A stretch of DNA of 64,000 bases, from positions 1 through 64,000 of the forward strand of contig JABXIJ010000021.1 of NCBI GenBank assembly GCA_013373105.1, read 5' to 3'. The translations under genes were made by a program, and so were the position numbers. This DNA comes from Flavobacteriaceae bacterium (GTDB lineage: Bacteria; Bacteroidota; Bacteroidia; Flavobacteriales; Flavobacteriaceae). Positions 9,577 to 19,455 of this stretch are shown piece by piece (position 1 is the stretch's first letter; each line of letters starts with the position of its first letter). The notes under the pieces were generated by a model that had not been told where the DNA came from, searched no databases, and saw only the letters and a list, made by a program, of their open reading frames with translations.

Positions 9577-10452
9577 ATGAATGAATTCACTTTTGATAAA
9601 ACTTATGCTCCAAGTCTAAAAATCCCGAAATTCATTCAGTTTACCTTTAAATTCCTAAACTTTATTTCAACAAGGGTGGCTCTAAAATTTGCTAACAAAT
9701 TATTTACCACTCCAATTTCTTTTAAAAGACCCAAAAGAGAAGTACCTATGTTAGATGCTTCTCAAAAAAAAATAATTACAATTCCAGCTATTTCCAAAGA
9801 AATTCATGTATTAACTTATGGTTATTCAGATAAAAAGGTGCTGTTAGCTCATGGTTGGGCTGGAAGAGATACTCAACTGTTTATGATTGCCAACAAACTT
9901 TTAGAGAAAGGATTTATGGTAATTGCTTTTGATGCTCCATCTCATGGAAAATCATCAGGTAAACAAACAAACTTGTTAGAATATATAGAAGCTGTTAAAG
10001 AAATAAATAAACAATTTGGTCCTTTTGAAGCTGCTGTTGGCCATTCTTTTGGTGGTATGACTTTGCTAAATGCCCAGGCAAATACAGCTATTTTTAAATG
10101 TATAGTAACTATTGGTTCAGGAAACAGTATTAGTACAATTTTAAATAATTTTTCAAATAATTTAGGATTATCTAAATCATTTGGTCAAAAATTAAAATGC
10201 TATTTAGAACAAAAGTGGAATGTTAAAGTTGATTCCTACAGCTCTAGTGTTGTAGCAAAAAAAATTAGTGTTCCTGTATTTGTTGTTCATGATGTTTTAG
10301 ATGGAGATGTACATGTAAGTTGTGGAATAAAAATTCGACAAAATTTACTAAAGGGACAACTTTTAATTACCCAAGGTTTAGGACACACTAAAATACTAAG
10401 AGATAAAAATATTACGAATAGAATTATAAATTATATAATAAAAAATATATGA
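9577..10452 (+). CDS. alpha/beta hydrolase
   Basis: A 291-residue alpha/beta hydrolase fold protein without a signal peptide. It has the oxyanion-side HGWAGRD near residue 90, the strand FDAPSHGKS near 119, and the nucleophile elbow GHSFGG with Ser157. The acid is probably in VVHDVLDGDV (about 235-245), and the catalytic His is in GLGHTKIL near the C terminus. The substrate cannot be read from the sequence. Its TGA stop overlaps the ATG of msrB (ATGA), which indicates translational coupling. Confidence 0.9.
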   Translation: MNEFTFDKTYAPSLKIPKFIQFTFKFLNFISTRVALKFANKLFTTPISFKRPKREVPMLDASQKKIITIPAISKEIHVLTYGYSDKKVLLAHGWAGRDTQLFMIANKLLEKGFMVIAFDAPSHGKSSGKQTNLLEYIEAVKEINKQFGPFEAAVGHSFGGMTLLNAQANTAIFKCIVTIGSGNSISTILNNFSNNLGLSKSFGQKLKCYLEQKWNVKVDSYSSSVVAKKISVPVFVVHDVLDGDVHVSCGIKIRQNLLKGQLLITQGLGHTKILRDKNITNRIINYIIKNI

Positions 10453-10916
10453 AACAATTTATTAGTCTTTTATTAATCGTTTTTTTTATGAGCTGTAACA
10501 GCAATGCTCAAGACAAAAAGAAATATCCTGTAAAGAAAACACAAGAAGAATGGAAAGCGCTACTATCTCCATTAGCTTATTATGTGTTAAGAGAAGCTGG
10601 TACTGAAAGAGCTTTTACCAGTAAACTCAATAAAAACTATAAAGCAGGAGTTTATGTTTGTGCAGGTTGTAAAACTCCATTATATGAATCTGAATATAAA
10701 TATGACTCTGGCTCAGGATGGCCTTCTTTTGATAGAGCTATTACCAAAAACATAGAGTTTGATGTAGATTATAAAATTGGTTATGCTAGAACAGAACTTA
10801 AATGCAATACATGTGGTGGACATTTAGGCCATATGTTTAAGGACGGACCACAAGAAACTACTGGAGAAAGGCATTGTATTAATGGTGCTGCTCTAGAATT
10901 TATTGCAAAAAAATAA
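10449..10916 (+). CDS. msrB: peptide-methionine (R)-S-oxide reductase, lipoprotein
   Basis: MsrB reduces the R form of methionine sulfoxide in proteins. The 155-residue protein has a signal with lipobox FMSC, so it should sit in the envelope. The catalytic domain shows both zinc-binding CxxC pairs (CAGC near residue 74, CNTC near 118), the core GSGWPSF, and the catalytic Cys143 in RHCINGAAL. The start overlaps the hydrolase stop. A separate MsrA, also a predicted lipoprotein, is encoded at 61090-61749. Confidence 0.95.
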   Translation: MKQFISLLLIVFFMSCNSNAQDKKKYPVKKTQEEWKALLSPLAYYVLREAGTERAFTSKLNKNYKAGVYVCAGCKTPLYESEYKYDSGSGWPSFDRAITKNIEFDVDYKIGYARTELKCNTCGGHLGHMFKDGPQETTGERHCINGAALEFIAKK

Positions 10917-10980
10917 TAAATAATAATATTTTTAGTTTAAAGCTAGCTATAGTCTAAGAAAATTAAAGAAGTACTAACCC

Positions 10981-11421
10981 TTGAAACGCATAATTACCAA
11001 ACCTCACTTATTCTTTTTTGGCCTAATTCCTATTTTTATAATCATAGGATTATTTTATAAAGATGTGCCATTAAATGTTAATATTTCTTTTATTTATTAT
11101 TTATTAAATGTAGACTTTTGGTGCTATATAACTGCAGCTTATTTTGGTTTAATTGGCATTAATTATTTGTCGCTAAACATGGTGAAAAAGTATCCAAAAA
11201 AAGGATTAACAATAACACATATAATTTTACAAATACTTTGTCTTTTACCTTATTTATTTGCTATTTTTCAACTAGATGAAGCTGGTAATTTATCTAACAA
11301 TAGTTTTACTAATAATCCTAATTTTAGTGGAATTTTGTTAATAGCATTCTTTCTTTTTATCATTTCTATAATAGTACATTTAATTAGCTTTTTTACAAGT
11401 CTAATGTTAAAGACAGATTAA
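10981..11421 (+). CDS. four-helix membrane protein of unknown function
   Basis: A 146-residue protein with about four membrane helices (roughly 10-28, 42-65, 76-95 and 112-138) and a TTG start. The spacing and hydrophobicity fit a small integral inner-membrane protein. Some features resemble fragments of heme-copper oxidase helices, but no full family signature is seen. It stands alone between msrB and ffh, and I assign no function. Confidence 0.6.
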   Translation: MKRIITKPHLFFFGLIPIFIIIGLFYKDVPLNVNISFIYYLLNVDFWCYITAAYFGLIGINYLSLNMVKKYPKKGLTITHIILQILCLLPYLFAIFQLDEAGNLSNNSFTNNPNFSGILLIAFFLFIISIIVHLISFFTSLMLKTD

Positions 11422-11489
11422 TGGTATAAGTCTTTTAAAAGCAATCTATAATAAGTATATTTGTGCCTTCTTAAAATTTTATAAAAATT

Positions 11490-12818
11490 ATGTTTAATAA
11501 TTTAAGTGATAAATTAGATAAAGCCTTACACACGCTTAAAGGACATGGTCAAATTACAGAAATAAATGTAGCAGAAACCTTAAAAGAAGTTAGAAGAGCT
11601 TTATTAGATGCCGATGTTAATTTTAAGATAGCTAAAGATTTTACTAAAAAAGTTCAGCAAAAAGCTATTGGTCAAGATGTATTAACTACCTTAAATCCAG
11701 GTCAATTAATGGTTAAGTTAGTTAAAGACGAACTAACTGAATTAATGGGAGGTGAAACTGTAGGTGTTAATCTTGGTGGTTCACCAACAGTTATCTTAAT
11801 GTCGGGTTTACAAGGTTCTGGTAAAACTACATTCTCAGGTAAACTTGCTCAATTCTTAAAAAAAAAAAAAACAAAACAAGTTTTATTAGTTGGTTGTGAT
11901 GTATACAGACCTGCTGCTATAAACCAATTAAAAGTTGTTGGAGAACAAATTGGTGTAGAAGTATACGCAGAAGAAGGTAATAAAAACCCTGTAGAAATTT
12001 CTCAAAACGCTATAGCACATGCTAAAGCAAATGGAAAAAATGTTGTGATTATAGATACAGCTGGACGTTTAGCAGTTGATCAAGAAATGATGACAGAAAT
12101 TTCTAATATCCACAAAGCTGTTAATCCACAAGAAACTCTTTTTGTGGTAGATTCTATGACAGGTCAAGATGCTGTAAATACTGCCAAAGCATTTAACGAT
12201 ATTTTAAATTTCGATGGTGTTGTTCTTACTAAGTTAGATGGTGATACAAGAGGTGGTGCTGCCTTATCTATAAAATCTGTTGTCGATAAACCAATTAAGT
12301 TTATTGGTACAGGTGAAAAAATGGAAGCTATAGATGTTTTCCATCCAGATAGAATGGCAGATCGTATTTTGGGTATGGGTGATGTAATTTCGCTTGTAGA
12401 ACGTGCTCAAGATCAATATGATGAAGAAGAAGCAAGAAAACTTCAAAAGAAGATTGCAAAAAATCAGTTTGGTTTCGATGATTTCTTAAATCAAATTCAG
12501 CAAATCAAAAAAATGGGAAGCATGAAGGATTTAGTAGGCATGATTCCTGGTGCTGGTAAAGCCATGAAAGATGTAGATATAGATGATGATGCATTTAAAG
12601 GTATTGAAGCCATTATACACTCTATGACTCCTTCAGAGAGAAGTACACCTTCATTAATTGATGCAAGTAGAAAAAAGAGAATTGCAAAAGGTTCAGGAAC
12701 AAGTATCCAAGAAGTGAATCAGCTAATGAAACAGTTTTCTCAAATGAGTAAAATGATGAAAATGATGCAAGGTGGTGGTGGCAGAAAGATGATGCAAATG
12801 ATGAAAGGAATGAAATAA
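11490..12818 (+). CDS. ffh: signal recognition particle protein Ffh
   Basis: Ffh (SRP54) binds the 4.5S RNA and signal sequences of nascent membrane proteins and docks with FtsY. The 442-residue protein has the N domain (1-85), the GTPase G domain with GLQGSGKTT (about 107-114), DTAGR near 191 and TKLDGD near 247, and the methionine-rich M domain (about 300-440) ending in repeated MM. A TATATTTG promoter box lies at 11456-11463. The coding sequence holds a run of 14 A residues at 11858-11871 (four Lys codons), which is unusual in an essential gene. Confidence 0.97.
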   Translation: MFNNLSDKLDKALHTLKGHGQITEINVAETLKEVRRALLDADVNFKIAKDFTKKVQQKAIGQDVLTTLNPGQLMVKLVKDELTELMGGETVGVNLGGSPTVILMSGLQGSGKTTFSGKLAQFLKKKKTKQVLLVGCDVYRPAAINQLKVVGEQIGVEVYAEEGNKNPVEISQNAIAHAKANGKNVVIIDTAGRLAVDQEMMTEISNIHKAVNPQETLFVVDSMTGQDAVNTAKAFNDILNFDGVVLTKLDGDTRGGAALSIKSVVDKPIKFIGTGEKMEAIDVFHPDRMADRILGMGDVISLVERAQDQYDEEEARKLQKKIAKNQFGFDDFLNQIQQIKKMGSMKDLVGMIPGAGKAMKDVDIDDDAFKGIEAIIHSMTPSERSTPSLIDASRKKRIAKGSGTSIQEVNQLMKQFSQMSKMMKMMQGGGGRKMMQMMKGMK

Positions 12819-12821
12819 ATA

Positions 12822-12851
12822 ATAGAGGCTGCTTAATTGCGGCTTTTTTTT
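12822..12851 (+). terminator. terminator after ffh
   Basis: A 9-pair hairpin with some G-T pairs (AGAGGCTGC / GCGGCTTTT, loop TTAATT) followed by eight T residues. It covers the in-frame TTG at 12837, so the following gene should start at the ATG at 12855. Confidence 0.75.
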
Positions 12852-12854
12852 ATA

Positions 12855-14285
12855 ATGCAAAATAATACAAAACTTTATTCAATAATTTATAATTTTAAAA
12901 ATGTACTTTTCTTATTAGTAAGTATTGTCATATTTATGCTTTCTTACAATAATGGTTTTTTCTGGGATAATGTATTATTTGCCTCTAAAATGGGAAATCA
13001 TTTGTTTGAAAACTCTATTTTTAATTGGACAATTCCAGATAGTTTTGATCCAGGACATCCACCTTTTTTAGGTTTTTTACTAGCAATTTTTTGGCAAATC
13101 TTTGGGCAGCAATTATGGGTATCGCATTTATTAATGTTACCATTTGTTTTGGGGTGTTTATTCAGCTTTTTAAATTTACATCATTTTTTATAAAAGATAT
13201 AAAATTACAATTATTTGCTTTTTTCTTAATAATTGTAGATCCAACTTTATCTACTCAGTTTGTTATTGTAAATCCAGAAGTCATTCTAATTTTCTTCTTT
13301 TTTTTATCTGTTAATGGGATCTTATACAAAAGAAAAAGGCTTCAGTTTTTAGGATTGTTCTTTTTAAGCATTGTTTCTTTTAGAAGTATGATGTTGTTTG
13401 CGGGTTTATTTTTGTTTGATATTTTAAACAGAATATTTCTAAAAAAAGAAAAATTAAAAACAATTCTAAATCTAAAATTTTTATTATTCTATTTTTTTGC
13501 AAGTTTACCTGGAATACTTTTTGTTGCCTGGAGATTATTAACTAAAGGTTGGTTACAAACTCATCCTGATTCTCCTTGGGCTGGTTTATGGCAACTAGCA
13601 ACACTAAAAATATTTTTTAAAAACTGTATTGTTTTATTATGGAGATATCTTGATTTTGGGAAGAGTATTTTTATTTCTATGTTTAGCTTTTTCTATTTTC
13701 TATTTTGGAAAAAAAATTATATTAACTAAATCAAATAAACAGTTATTACTCTTAGCAATATCCTCAGTAATCTTTATTGTAATTGTTAGTTTAATGGCAA
13801 CAAATTCATTTGGTCATAGATATTTTATTGTATCATTTATTGTTCTAAACTTATTAGTTTTTAAAATTGTTGAGGTAAATTTTAAATCAAAAAAAGTAAT
13901 TTATGCATTGCTTTTTTTAGGTTTGATTACAGGAAACTTATGGATTTATCCCAAAAATATTTCTCAAGGTTGGGATGCTACATTAGGTCATACACCTTAT
14001 CATTCTTTAAGATTAGAAGCAATAAATTATCTAGACAATAATAATATTACTATAAATGAAGTAGCTACTTTTTTTCCAAATTATCAAACTATAAATACGA
14101 TAGATTTAAGTGGAGATTTTAGAACCTTTAAACGTTTTCATGAGTCACATGAATATGTATTATATTCAAATGTTTTTAACTTATCTGATGAAGACCTAAA
14201 TATTTTGAATAAAAACTATATTAGCATAAAAGAATTCAATAATTTTAACATTTATATCATTATTTATAGATTAAAAGAAAAATGA
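12855..14285 (+). pseudogene. membrane glycosyltransferase-like gene (GT-C type) split by two frameshifts
   Basis: Three overlapping open frames together make one membrane protein of about 476 residues with about ten helices. The N-terminal NNGFFWDNVLFASKMGNH and the later DPGHPPF resemble the first loop of Dol-P-mannose/PMT-type (GT39/GT-C) glycosyltransferases, with acidic residues before a His. The first frame break falls at a run of six T (13183-13188): one more T joins LHHF to FIKDIKLQ. The second falls at a run of eight A (13709-13716): one fewer A joins FWKK to IILTKSNK. The two shifts cancel, so the C terminus returns to the first frame, and the stop lies four bases into the folD start. 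Either the gene is broken, it is rescued by slippage, or the assembly has homopolymer errors. The start is the ATG after the ffh terminator. Confidence 0.75.
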
Positions 14286-15163
14286 CAATTTTAGACGGAA
14301 AAAAAACAGCAGCAGATATTAAAGAAGAAATTGCTTTAGAAGTAAGTGAGTTACAAGATAGAGGCTATAAAACACCTCATTTAGCAGCTATTATAGTTGG
14401 TAATGATGGCGCTAGTTTAACTTATGTTAATGCAAAAGTAAAAGCTTGTGAACGAGTTGGATTTGAATCAACTCTATTACGATTACCAGAAGAAACCACT
14501 GAGGAAGAATTGTTAAACGAAATTGCTGTTTTAAACGTAGATAATGATATAGATGGATTTATAGTTCAGTTACCTTTACCAGATCATATAGATGAGCAAA
14601 AAGTAATTATGGCTGTTGATCCAGATAAAGATGTTGATGGTTTTCATCCGACAAATGTTGGTAAAATGGCTTTAAACTTACCCACTTTTATTTCTGCAAC
14701 TCCTTTTGGAATTTTAGAATTGTTAGACAGATACAATGTTGAAACTTCAGGAAAACATGTTGTTGTTTTAGGTAGAAGTCATATTGTTGGAAGCCCTATG
14801 AGTATTTTATTATCTCAAAAAAGAAAGGTAGGTAATGCAACTGTTACCATGTGCCATAGTAGAACTAAAAACTTAAAGGAAATTACATTACAAGCAGACA
14901 TTATTGTTGCTGCTATTGGTATTCCTGAGTTTTTAAAAGCAGATATGGTAAAGGATAATGTAACTGTAATTGATGTTGGTATTACTAGAGTTGCTGATTC
15001 TACTAAAAAAAGTGGATTTAGATTAGTTGGTGATGTTGCCTTTAATGAAGTTTCAGAAAAGTCTGAATTCATAACACCTGTTCCTGGTGGAGTTGGCCCA
15101 ATGACAATTGCTATGCTTCTTAAAAATACACTTTTAGCTTGTAAGAGGAAATCTATTAAATAA
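14282..15163 (+). CDS. folD: bifunctional methylene-THF dehydrogenase / methenyl-THF cyclohydrolase
   Basis: FolD interconverts 5,10-methylene-, methenyl- and 10-formyl-tetrahydrofolate. The 293-residue protein shows the conserved [14 protein letters not shown] near residue 42 (catalytic Lys), QLPLPDHI near 97, [11 protein letters not shown] near 119, the NADP-binding GRSHIVGSP near 164 and the C-terminal [10 protein letters not shown]. The start overlaps the end of the broken membrane gene by four bases (ATGA). Length and motifs are normal. Confidence 0.97.
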   Translation: MTILDGKKTAADIKEEIALEVSELQDRGYKTPHLAAIIVGNDGASLTYVNAKVKACERVGFESTLLRLPEETTEEELLNEIAVLNVDNDIDGFIVQLPLPDHIDEQKVIMAVDPDKDVDGFHPTNVGKMALNLPTFISATPFGILELLDRYNVETSGKHVVVLGRSHIVGSPMSILLSQKRKVGNATVTMCHSRTKNLKEITLQADIIVAAIGIPEFLKADMVKDNVTVIDVGITRVADSTKKSGFRLVGDVAFNEVSEKSEFITPVPGGVGPMTIAMLLKNTLLACKRKSIK

Positions 15164-15177
15164 AATTGAGTAAATTT

Positions 15178-15543
15178 TTATTTTTCTTCTCTATTTACTT
15201 TTTCAATTGAAAAGGCAGGCATACATATAGCTATATATTCACATTCTTCATTAAAAGGATTAGAATATTGTACCCTTACATTTTTATTGATTTTTATAGA
15301 TTGACCTTGTTTTAAAACAACAGTTTCTCCATCAATTATAAATTGTTTTTTACCTTTTATAATGTAGGTATATTCATCAAACTCTGGTGTTTGAAAAGGC
15401 TCACTCCATTTAGGTGGAGCAACCATATGTGCTATACTAATGTTTTTATTGCCATCTGATGCTATACCAAAATGCTCTTCTATGAGCTTTCCATCAGTTG
15501 TGGGGACAATAAAAGGTGATTTTTGAATTATGTAATTGGCCAT
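15178..15543 (-). CDS. cupin domain protein
   Basis: A 121-residue single-cupin protein. The beta-barrel pattern shows in PFQTPEFDEYTYIIKGKK, then a Gly-rich turn, then ECEYIAICMPAF. The usual His pair of motif 1 is replaced by other residues, so metal binding is uncertain. It lies one base downstream of the lipoprotein gene at 15545, so the two are cotranscribed. No substrate can be inferred; isomerase, dioxygenase and sensor are all possible. Confidence 0.8.
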   Translation of the reverse strand: MANYIIQKSPFIVPTTDGKLIEEHFGIASDGNKNISIAHMVAPPKWSEPFQTPEFDEYTYIIKGKKQFIIDGETVVLKQGQSIKINKNVRVQYSNPFNEECEYIAICMPAFSIEKVNREEK

Positions 15544-15544
15544 A

Positions 15545-16111
15545 TTAATCGAACCAAATAATAAACGATTTCATTCGTGCCAAATCTGGAATTTGCTCTA
15601 AAGTAACTTTTTGAGTAGAAAAATCACTTAAACCTAACTCCTTTTTATCTATAGCTACTGTAGCATTTATTTCATCTAAAAAAAGTGTTACAGACTGTAA
15701 AGTAGACTCCACTCTAATTTTTGGGTTATTAGCATTAATTTCAGAAAAAGTAGAATTTAAATTCACATTTTGTTTGGTGTGGTAACGACTATCATGAATT
15801 TCAACTCTTTTAATTGTAGAAGTAGAATCTAACTGCTCTTTTGGCACAACAGTTAATAAATGCTTCCCTCCTTTTTCATAGATTTGATAACTATCATCAT
15901 CTTGAAAATAATCATCACCTAAAGCGCCTTCACTTAACGTAGATACAATAGAATCTTTGGCAAAAATTGTATTTAAATCTTTTATTGTGGTTTCCGTTGT
16001 TAATTTACCAACCTTACCTTTTTCTATAACAAATTTGCTGTGGTCGTTACAGCTTACAAATACAACTGTTATTAGAAAAACATATAAAAATTGAAAAGTC
16101 TTTTTTTTCAT
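15545..16111 (-). CDS. lipoprotein of unknown function
   Basis: A 188-residue protein with a strong signal and lipobox VSC (Cys about residue 21). The mature part is beta-rich, with KGKVGKLTTETTIKDLNTIF near residue 30; such repeats of 'activate and compare' strands recur in flavobacterial lipoproteins. I see no catalytic motif. The gene is followed at one base by the cupin gene. It is preceded by a 169-base AT-rich gap (16112-16280) in which I see no clear gene. Confidence 0.7.
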   Translation of the reverse strand: MKKKTFQFLYVFLITVVFVSCNDHSKFVIEKGKVGKLTTETTIKDLNTIFAKDSIVSTLSEGALGDDYFQDDDSYQIYEKGGKHLLTVVPKEQLDSTSTIKRVEIHDSRYHTKQNVNLNSTFSEINANNPKIRVESTLQSVTLFLDEINATVAIDKKELGLSDFSTQKVTLEQIPDLARMKSFIIWFD

Positions 16112-16280
16112 GGTTATTTGATTGTTCTTTATAAAAACGTATAAATTTTAGTTTTCTTATTTACTTTAATCTAAAGTTAGAAATTTAATAGGGTAAAAAT
16201 AAGAATACTTAAAAATATAGAAAACAAATCTATTGCTTAGATTATAAAAAATTAAAGAGAAGATGTAATTTAAAGATTTA

Positions 16281-17795
16281 TTATTTCATAACTTTTTTTA
16301 ATATTCCAAAAACAGAACGAATAAAAGTTGCACTAGTTAAGACTTTTACTAAAGGATCTTGTCTAGTACTTCTTCTGGTTGAACTTGCTCTAGATTTTTG
16401 TTCTTTTTCTCTTTCAAGTTGTTTTTTTTCTACTTCTTTTATCTGAGTTATTTTATTATTTAATAATTCGTAAGCACTTTCTCTATCTAAGTTGTCTTTA
16501 TATTTATAATAAATTTTTGAGCCAAGTATCACTTCTTTTAACTCTTTTGAAGTTAGTACATCCATTCTACTCATTGGAGCTCTTAACATAGTTCTTGCTA
16601 AAGGTGTTGGAATTCCTTTTTCGTTTAAAACTGATATGAAAGCTTCTCCAATACCCAGTTGAGTTAATACCTCTTTAGTATCATAATATTCTGATGATGG
16701 ATAGTTCTCAGCAGCCAGCTTTATAGCTTTTCTATCTTTTGCTGTAAATGCTCTTAATGCGTGTTGAATTTTTAAACCTAATTGTGCTAAAATATCTTCT
16801 GGAACATCTTTTGGGTTTTGAGTAACAAAGTACAAACCAATACCTTTAGAACGAATTAATTTTACAATACTTTCTATTTGATTTAGTAATGCTTTAGATG
16901 CTTCATCAAACACTAAATGTGCTTCATCTATAAAAATAATGAGTTCTGGTCTATCACTATCTCCTTGCTCAGGAAATGTTTCATAAACTTCAGCCAACAA
17001 TTGTAGCATAAAAGTAGAAAACAACTTTGGCCTATCTTGAATATCTGTTAATCGTAAAACAGAAATTACACCTCTTCCATTTTCATCTATTCTTGTTAAA
17101 TCTTCTACTTCAAATGATTTTTCCCCAAAAAATAAATCACCTCCTTGTTGCTCAATTTCTATGATTTTTCTTAGGATAGCTCCTGTACTTGCTGTAGAAA
17201 TCCTTCCATACTCAGCTTGAATCTCATCTTTACCTTCTTGAGTAATAAACTGTAATATTTTTTTAAAATCTTTTAAGTCTAAAAGAGGTAATTTATTGTC
17301 ATCACAATATTTAAAAATAATAGCAACAATTCCTGCTTGTGTTTCAGATAAATCTAAAATTCTCGAAAGTAGAACTGGTCCAAATTCAGATATTGTTGCA
17401 CGCATTCTTGTGCCATCTTACTCAGAAATAGTTAAAACTTCAACAGGAAACTTTTTAGACTCAAATGGAAAACCAATTTTTTGATGGCGTTCATCAATTT
17501 TTGGATGACCAGGACTTGGTTGTGCTAAACCAGATAAATCCCCTTTAATATCCATCAATAAAACAGGAATACCTTTTTCTGATAAATTCTCAGCTAAAAC
17601 CTGTAAAGTCTTTGTTTTACCTGTACCAGTAGCTCCTGCTATTAAACCATGTGTATTTAAGGTTTTTAATGGAACATTTACAAAAGCATTGGTAATGGTA
17701 TTTTCACCTAACATTGCTGCTCCAAGTGCAATAGATTCACCTTTAGTCTTATAACCTTCAGTTATGTAGTTAAAAAATTCTTGTTGTTGATCCAT
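16281..17795 (-). pseudogene. HerA/DUF853-type ATPase interrupted by an in-frame TAA
   Basis: Two open pieces lie in the same frame: 17418-17795 (125 codons, N-terminal) and 16281-17405 (374 codons). They are separated only by TAA at 17418-17420 and three or four further codons. Joined, they make a 504-residue HerA-like/DUF853 ATPase. It has Walker A GATGTGKTKT near residue 54, LLMDIKGDLSG near 80, Walker B IIFIDEAHLVFDEA near 280, and VTQNPKDVP near 330. At the break, relatives read LSE-Q/E-DGTR-RAT-SEFGPVLL, so a CAA Gln codon has probably become TAA. The full C-terminal part is intact and otherwise unscarred, so the lesion is recent, suppressed, or an assembly error. An internal ATG at 17405 could restart translation but would lack Walker A. 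Confidence 0.85.
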
Positions 17796-17889
17796 TAAAA
17801 CTGTATTATTTTCAATTTAAAACCTCTTAAAGTTTCAAATATAAAAATAACCAAAGTTTAAAAGTATTAAAATTATTTAGAAGTTTTGT

Positions 17890-18645
17890 TTAATCTATCC
17901 AATTTTTAAAATCTTTTACTCGCTCTCTGCTCACAATTATTTCTTGATCATTGTAGGTTTCTAAAACCAATTTTAATCTTGAATTTGTATAAGAAATTAT
18001 ATCTTTTATAGCATTTATATGTACAATAAAAGTTCTATTAACTCTAAAAAATTGTTCTGGATTTAGTTGTTCTTCCCAGCTTTCTAAAGAATTATCTAAT
18101 AAATAATTACGTTTTTCTGCAGTATGAATGTAAGTAGCCTTATTTTCACTAAAAAAGCATTCGATTTCACTAAAAGGAATTATTTTTATGTGTTGACCAA
18201 CTTTTATAGATAATCGTTTTTTATATTTTCTGTCTATTGGATTTATAAGTAATTTTCTAATATCTTCTAGATTAACCTGAACTTCAGAGGTTTTTGGTAA
18301 ATGCGATTCGTATTGCTTAACAGCTGCTGCTAACTCATCACTATCTATAGGTTTTAATAAATAATCTATAGAGTTTAACTTGAATGCTTTTAGAGCATAT
18401 TCATCATAGGCTGTTGTAAAAATTATTGCACTTTTAACTTCAATCTCTTCAAAGATTTCAAAAGATAAGCCATCTGAAAGTTGAATGTCTAAAAAGATTA
18501 AATCTGGATGTTTATTATTTTGCAACCAATTTAAAGATTCTTCTACAGAGTGAAGCATTTGATTTACTTCTATATTCAAATCAGCTAACATTCTGTTAAG
18601 CCTTCTTGCTGCTGGCTTTTCATCTTCTATGATAACTACATTCAT
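17890..18645 (-). CDS. LytTR family response regulator
   Basis: A 251-residue two-component regulator. The N-terminal receiver domain (1-120) carries the acidic pair ED at 7-8, phospho-acceptor Asp53 in FLDIQLSDG, and LLKPID near residue 97. The C-terminal LytTR DNA-binding domain (about 145-250) has the typical FFRVNRTFIVH and the closing VSRERVKDFKNW. It is the last gene of the operon led by the LytS-like kinase at 20363-21724, its probable partner. LytTR proteins bind short direct repeats, but none can be assigned here by eye. Confidence 0.93.
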   Translation of the reverse strand: MNVVIIEDEKPAARRLNRMLADLNIEVNQMLHSVEESLNWLQNNKHPDLIFLDIQLSDGLSFEIFEEIEVKSAIIFTTAYDEYALKAFKLNSIDYLLKPIDSDELAAAVKQYESHLPKTSEVQVNLEDIRKLLINPIDRKYKKRLSIKVGQHIKIIPFSEIECFFSENKATYIHTAEKRNYLLDNSLESWEEQLNPEQFFRVNRTFIVHINAIKDIISYTNSRLKLVLETYNDQEIIVSRERVKDFKNWID

Positions 18646-18650
18646 AGTAT

Positions 18651-19103
18651 TTATTTAAAAAATTTCTTTTTGTTTTTATGTATAATTAATGCTCCAACAA
18701 ATGCTGTTAAAAAAGTTGCAATTGCAACTGCCCACCAAAAATCTTGCATATTTTTTACAAAACGTATTCCTACTTCAGACCAAAATGCACAATATAAACC
18801 TACAACAGACCAACTCATAAAATAATAATGTTGGTAAATCCAATTTTTAGATTTTTTTAATGTTGGATACATTCCTCCCATTATGGTAACCAAGCTTACT
18901 ATTGTAAAAAAGTGAAAGATGCTAAAACCTTGAAAATTACTAATAAAAAAAGAGGTTAAATTTAACAGCAACATAATTATTACATAAATATAGCCAACTC
19001 TTTTATGAAATAAAGTTCCTTTAGTATTTAATACAACTACAAGACCTGTAATCATGGCTAAGATTGAAAAGAATAAATGTATGTATCCAATTGTTGAAAA
19101 CAT
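18651..19103 (-). CDS. DUF2306-like four-helix membrane protein
   Basis: A 150-residue membrane protein with about four helices and His residues near helix ends: IGYIHLFFSILAMITG near residue 6, FHKRVGYIYV near 32, FHFFTIVSL near 64 and IYQHYYFMSW near 88. This is the DUF2306 pattern. The spaced His residues might bind heme or metal, but that is inference. It sits between the 2TM genes and the LytTR regulator, five bases from the latter, so it belongs to the same operon. Confidence 0.75.
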   Translation of the reverse strand: MFSTIGYIHLFFSILAMITGLVVVLNTKGTLFHKRVGYIYVIIMLLLNLTSFFISNFQGFSIFHFFTIVSLVTIMGGMYPTLKKSKNWIYQHYYFMSWSVVGLYCAFWSEVGIRFVKNMQDFWWAVAIATFLTAFVGALIIHKNKKKFFK

Positions 19104-19106
19104 AAA

Positions 19107-19451
19107 TTATTTTCTATTTAATCTTTTATAGGTTTCGTCTTCTTTTTCCATAAACTCTTTAATCTTTCGATCTTCCCAGTTTTTTCCTAAACCTAAAGAT
19201 TTAAATCCGAAAACCCCTAACCAATGAAAGAATAATCCTATACCCCAAAACAAAGCAGTTGAATACGTTCCAAAATGTGTTATCGCATCAAAAAATGAAG
19301 CTCCACTTTGCATTAATCCATATATAATTATAATTGATAAAAAGATATTTACGGCAATAAACACTATAAGATGTACGTAAAATCCTTTAATGTCTTTTAC
19401 TCTTTTTTTAGCTCTTATATAGTTTTGTTCTTTTAAATAGTTTTGCTCCAT
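19107..19451 (-). CDS. 2TM domain protein
   Basis: A 114-residue protein with the 2TM family layout. A basic N-terminal helix contains IRAKKRVKDIKGFYVHL (about residues 12-28). Two membrane helices follow (about 28-48 and 67-88), then the C-terminal NWEDRKIKEFM. The family is common in Flavobacteriia beside LytS/LytTR genes; its biochemical role is unknown. It is the last of a tandem set of paralogs, with four bases to the next one. The loop between the helices is longer than in its neighbours and includes SGASFFDAITHFG. Confidence 0.88.
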   Translation of the reverse strand: MEQNYLKEQNYIRAKKRVKDIKGFYVHLIVFIAVNIFLSIIIIYGLMQSGASFFDAITHFGTYSTALFWGIGLFFHWLGVFGFKSLGLGKNWEDRKIKEFMEKEDETYKRLNRK

Positions 19452-19455
19452 TTTA

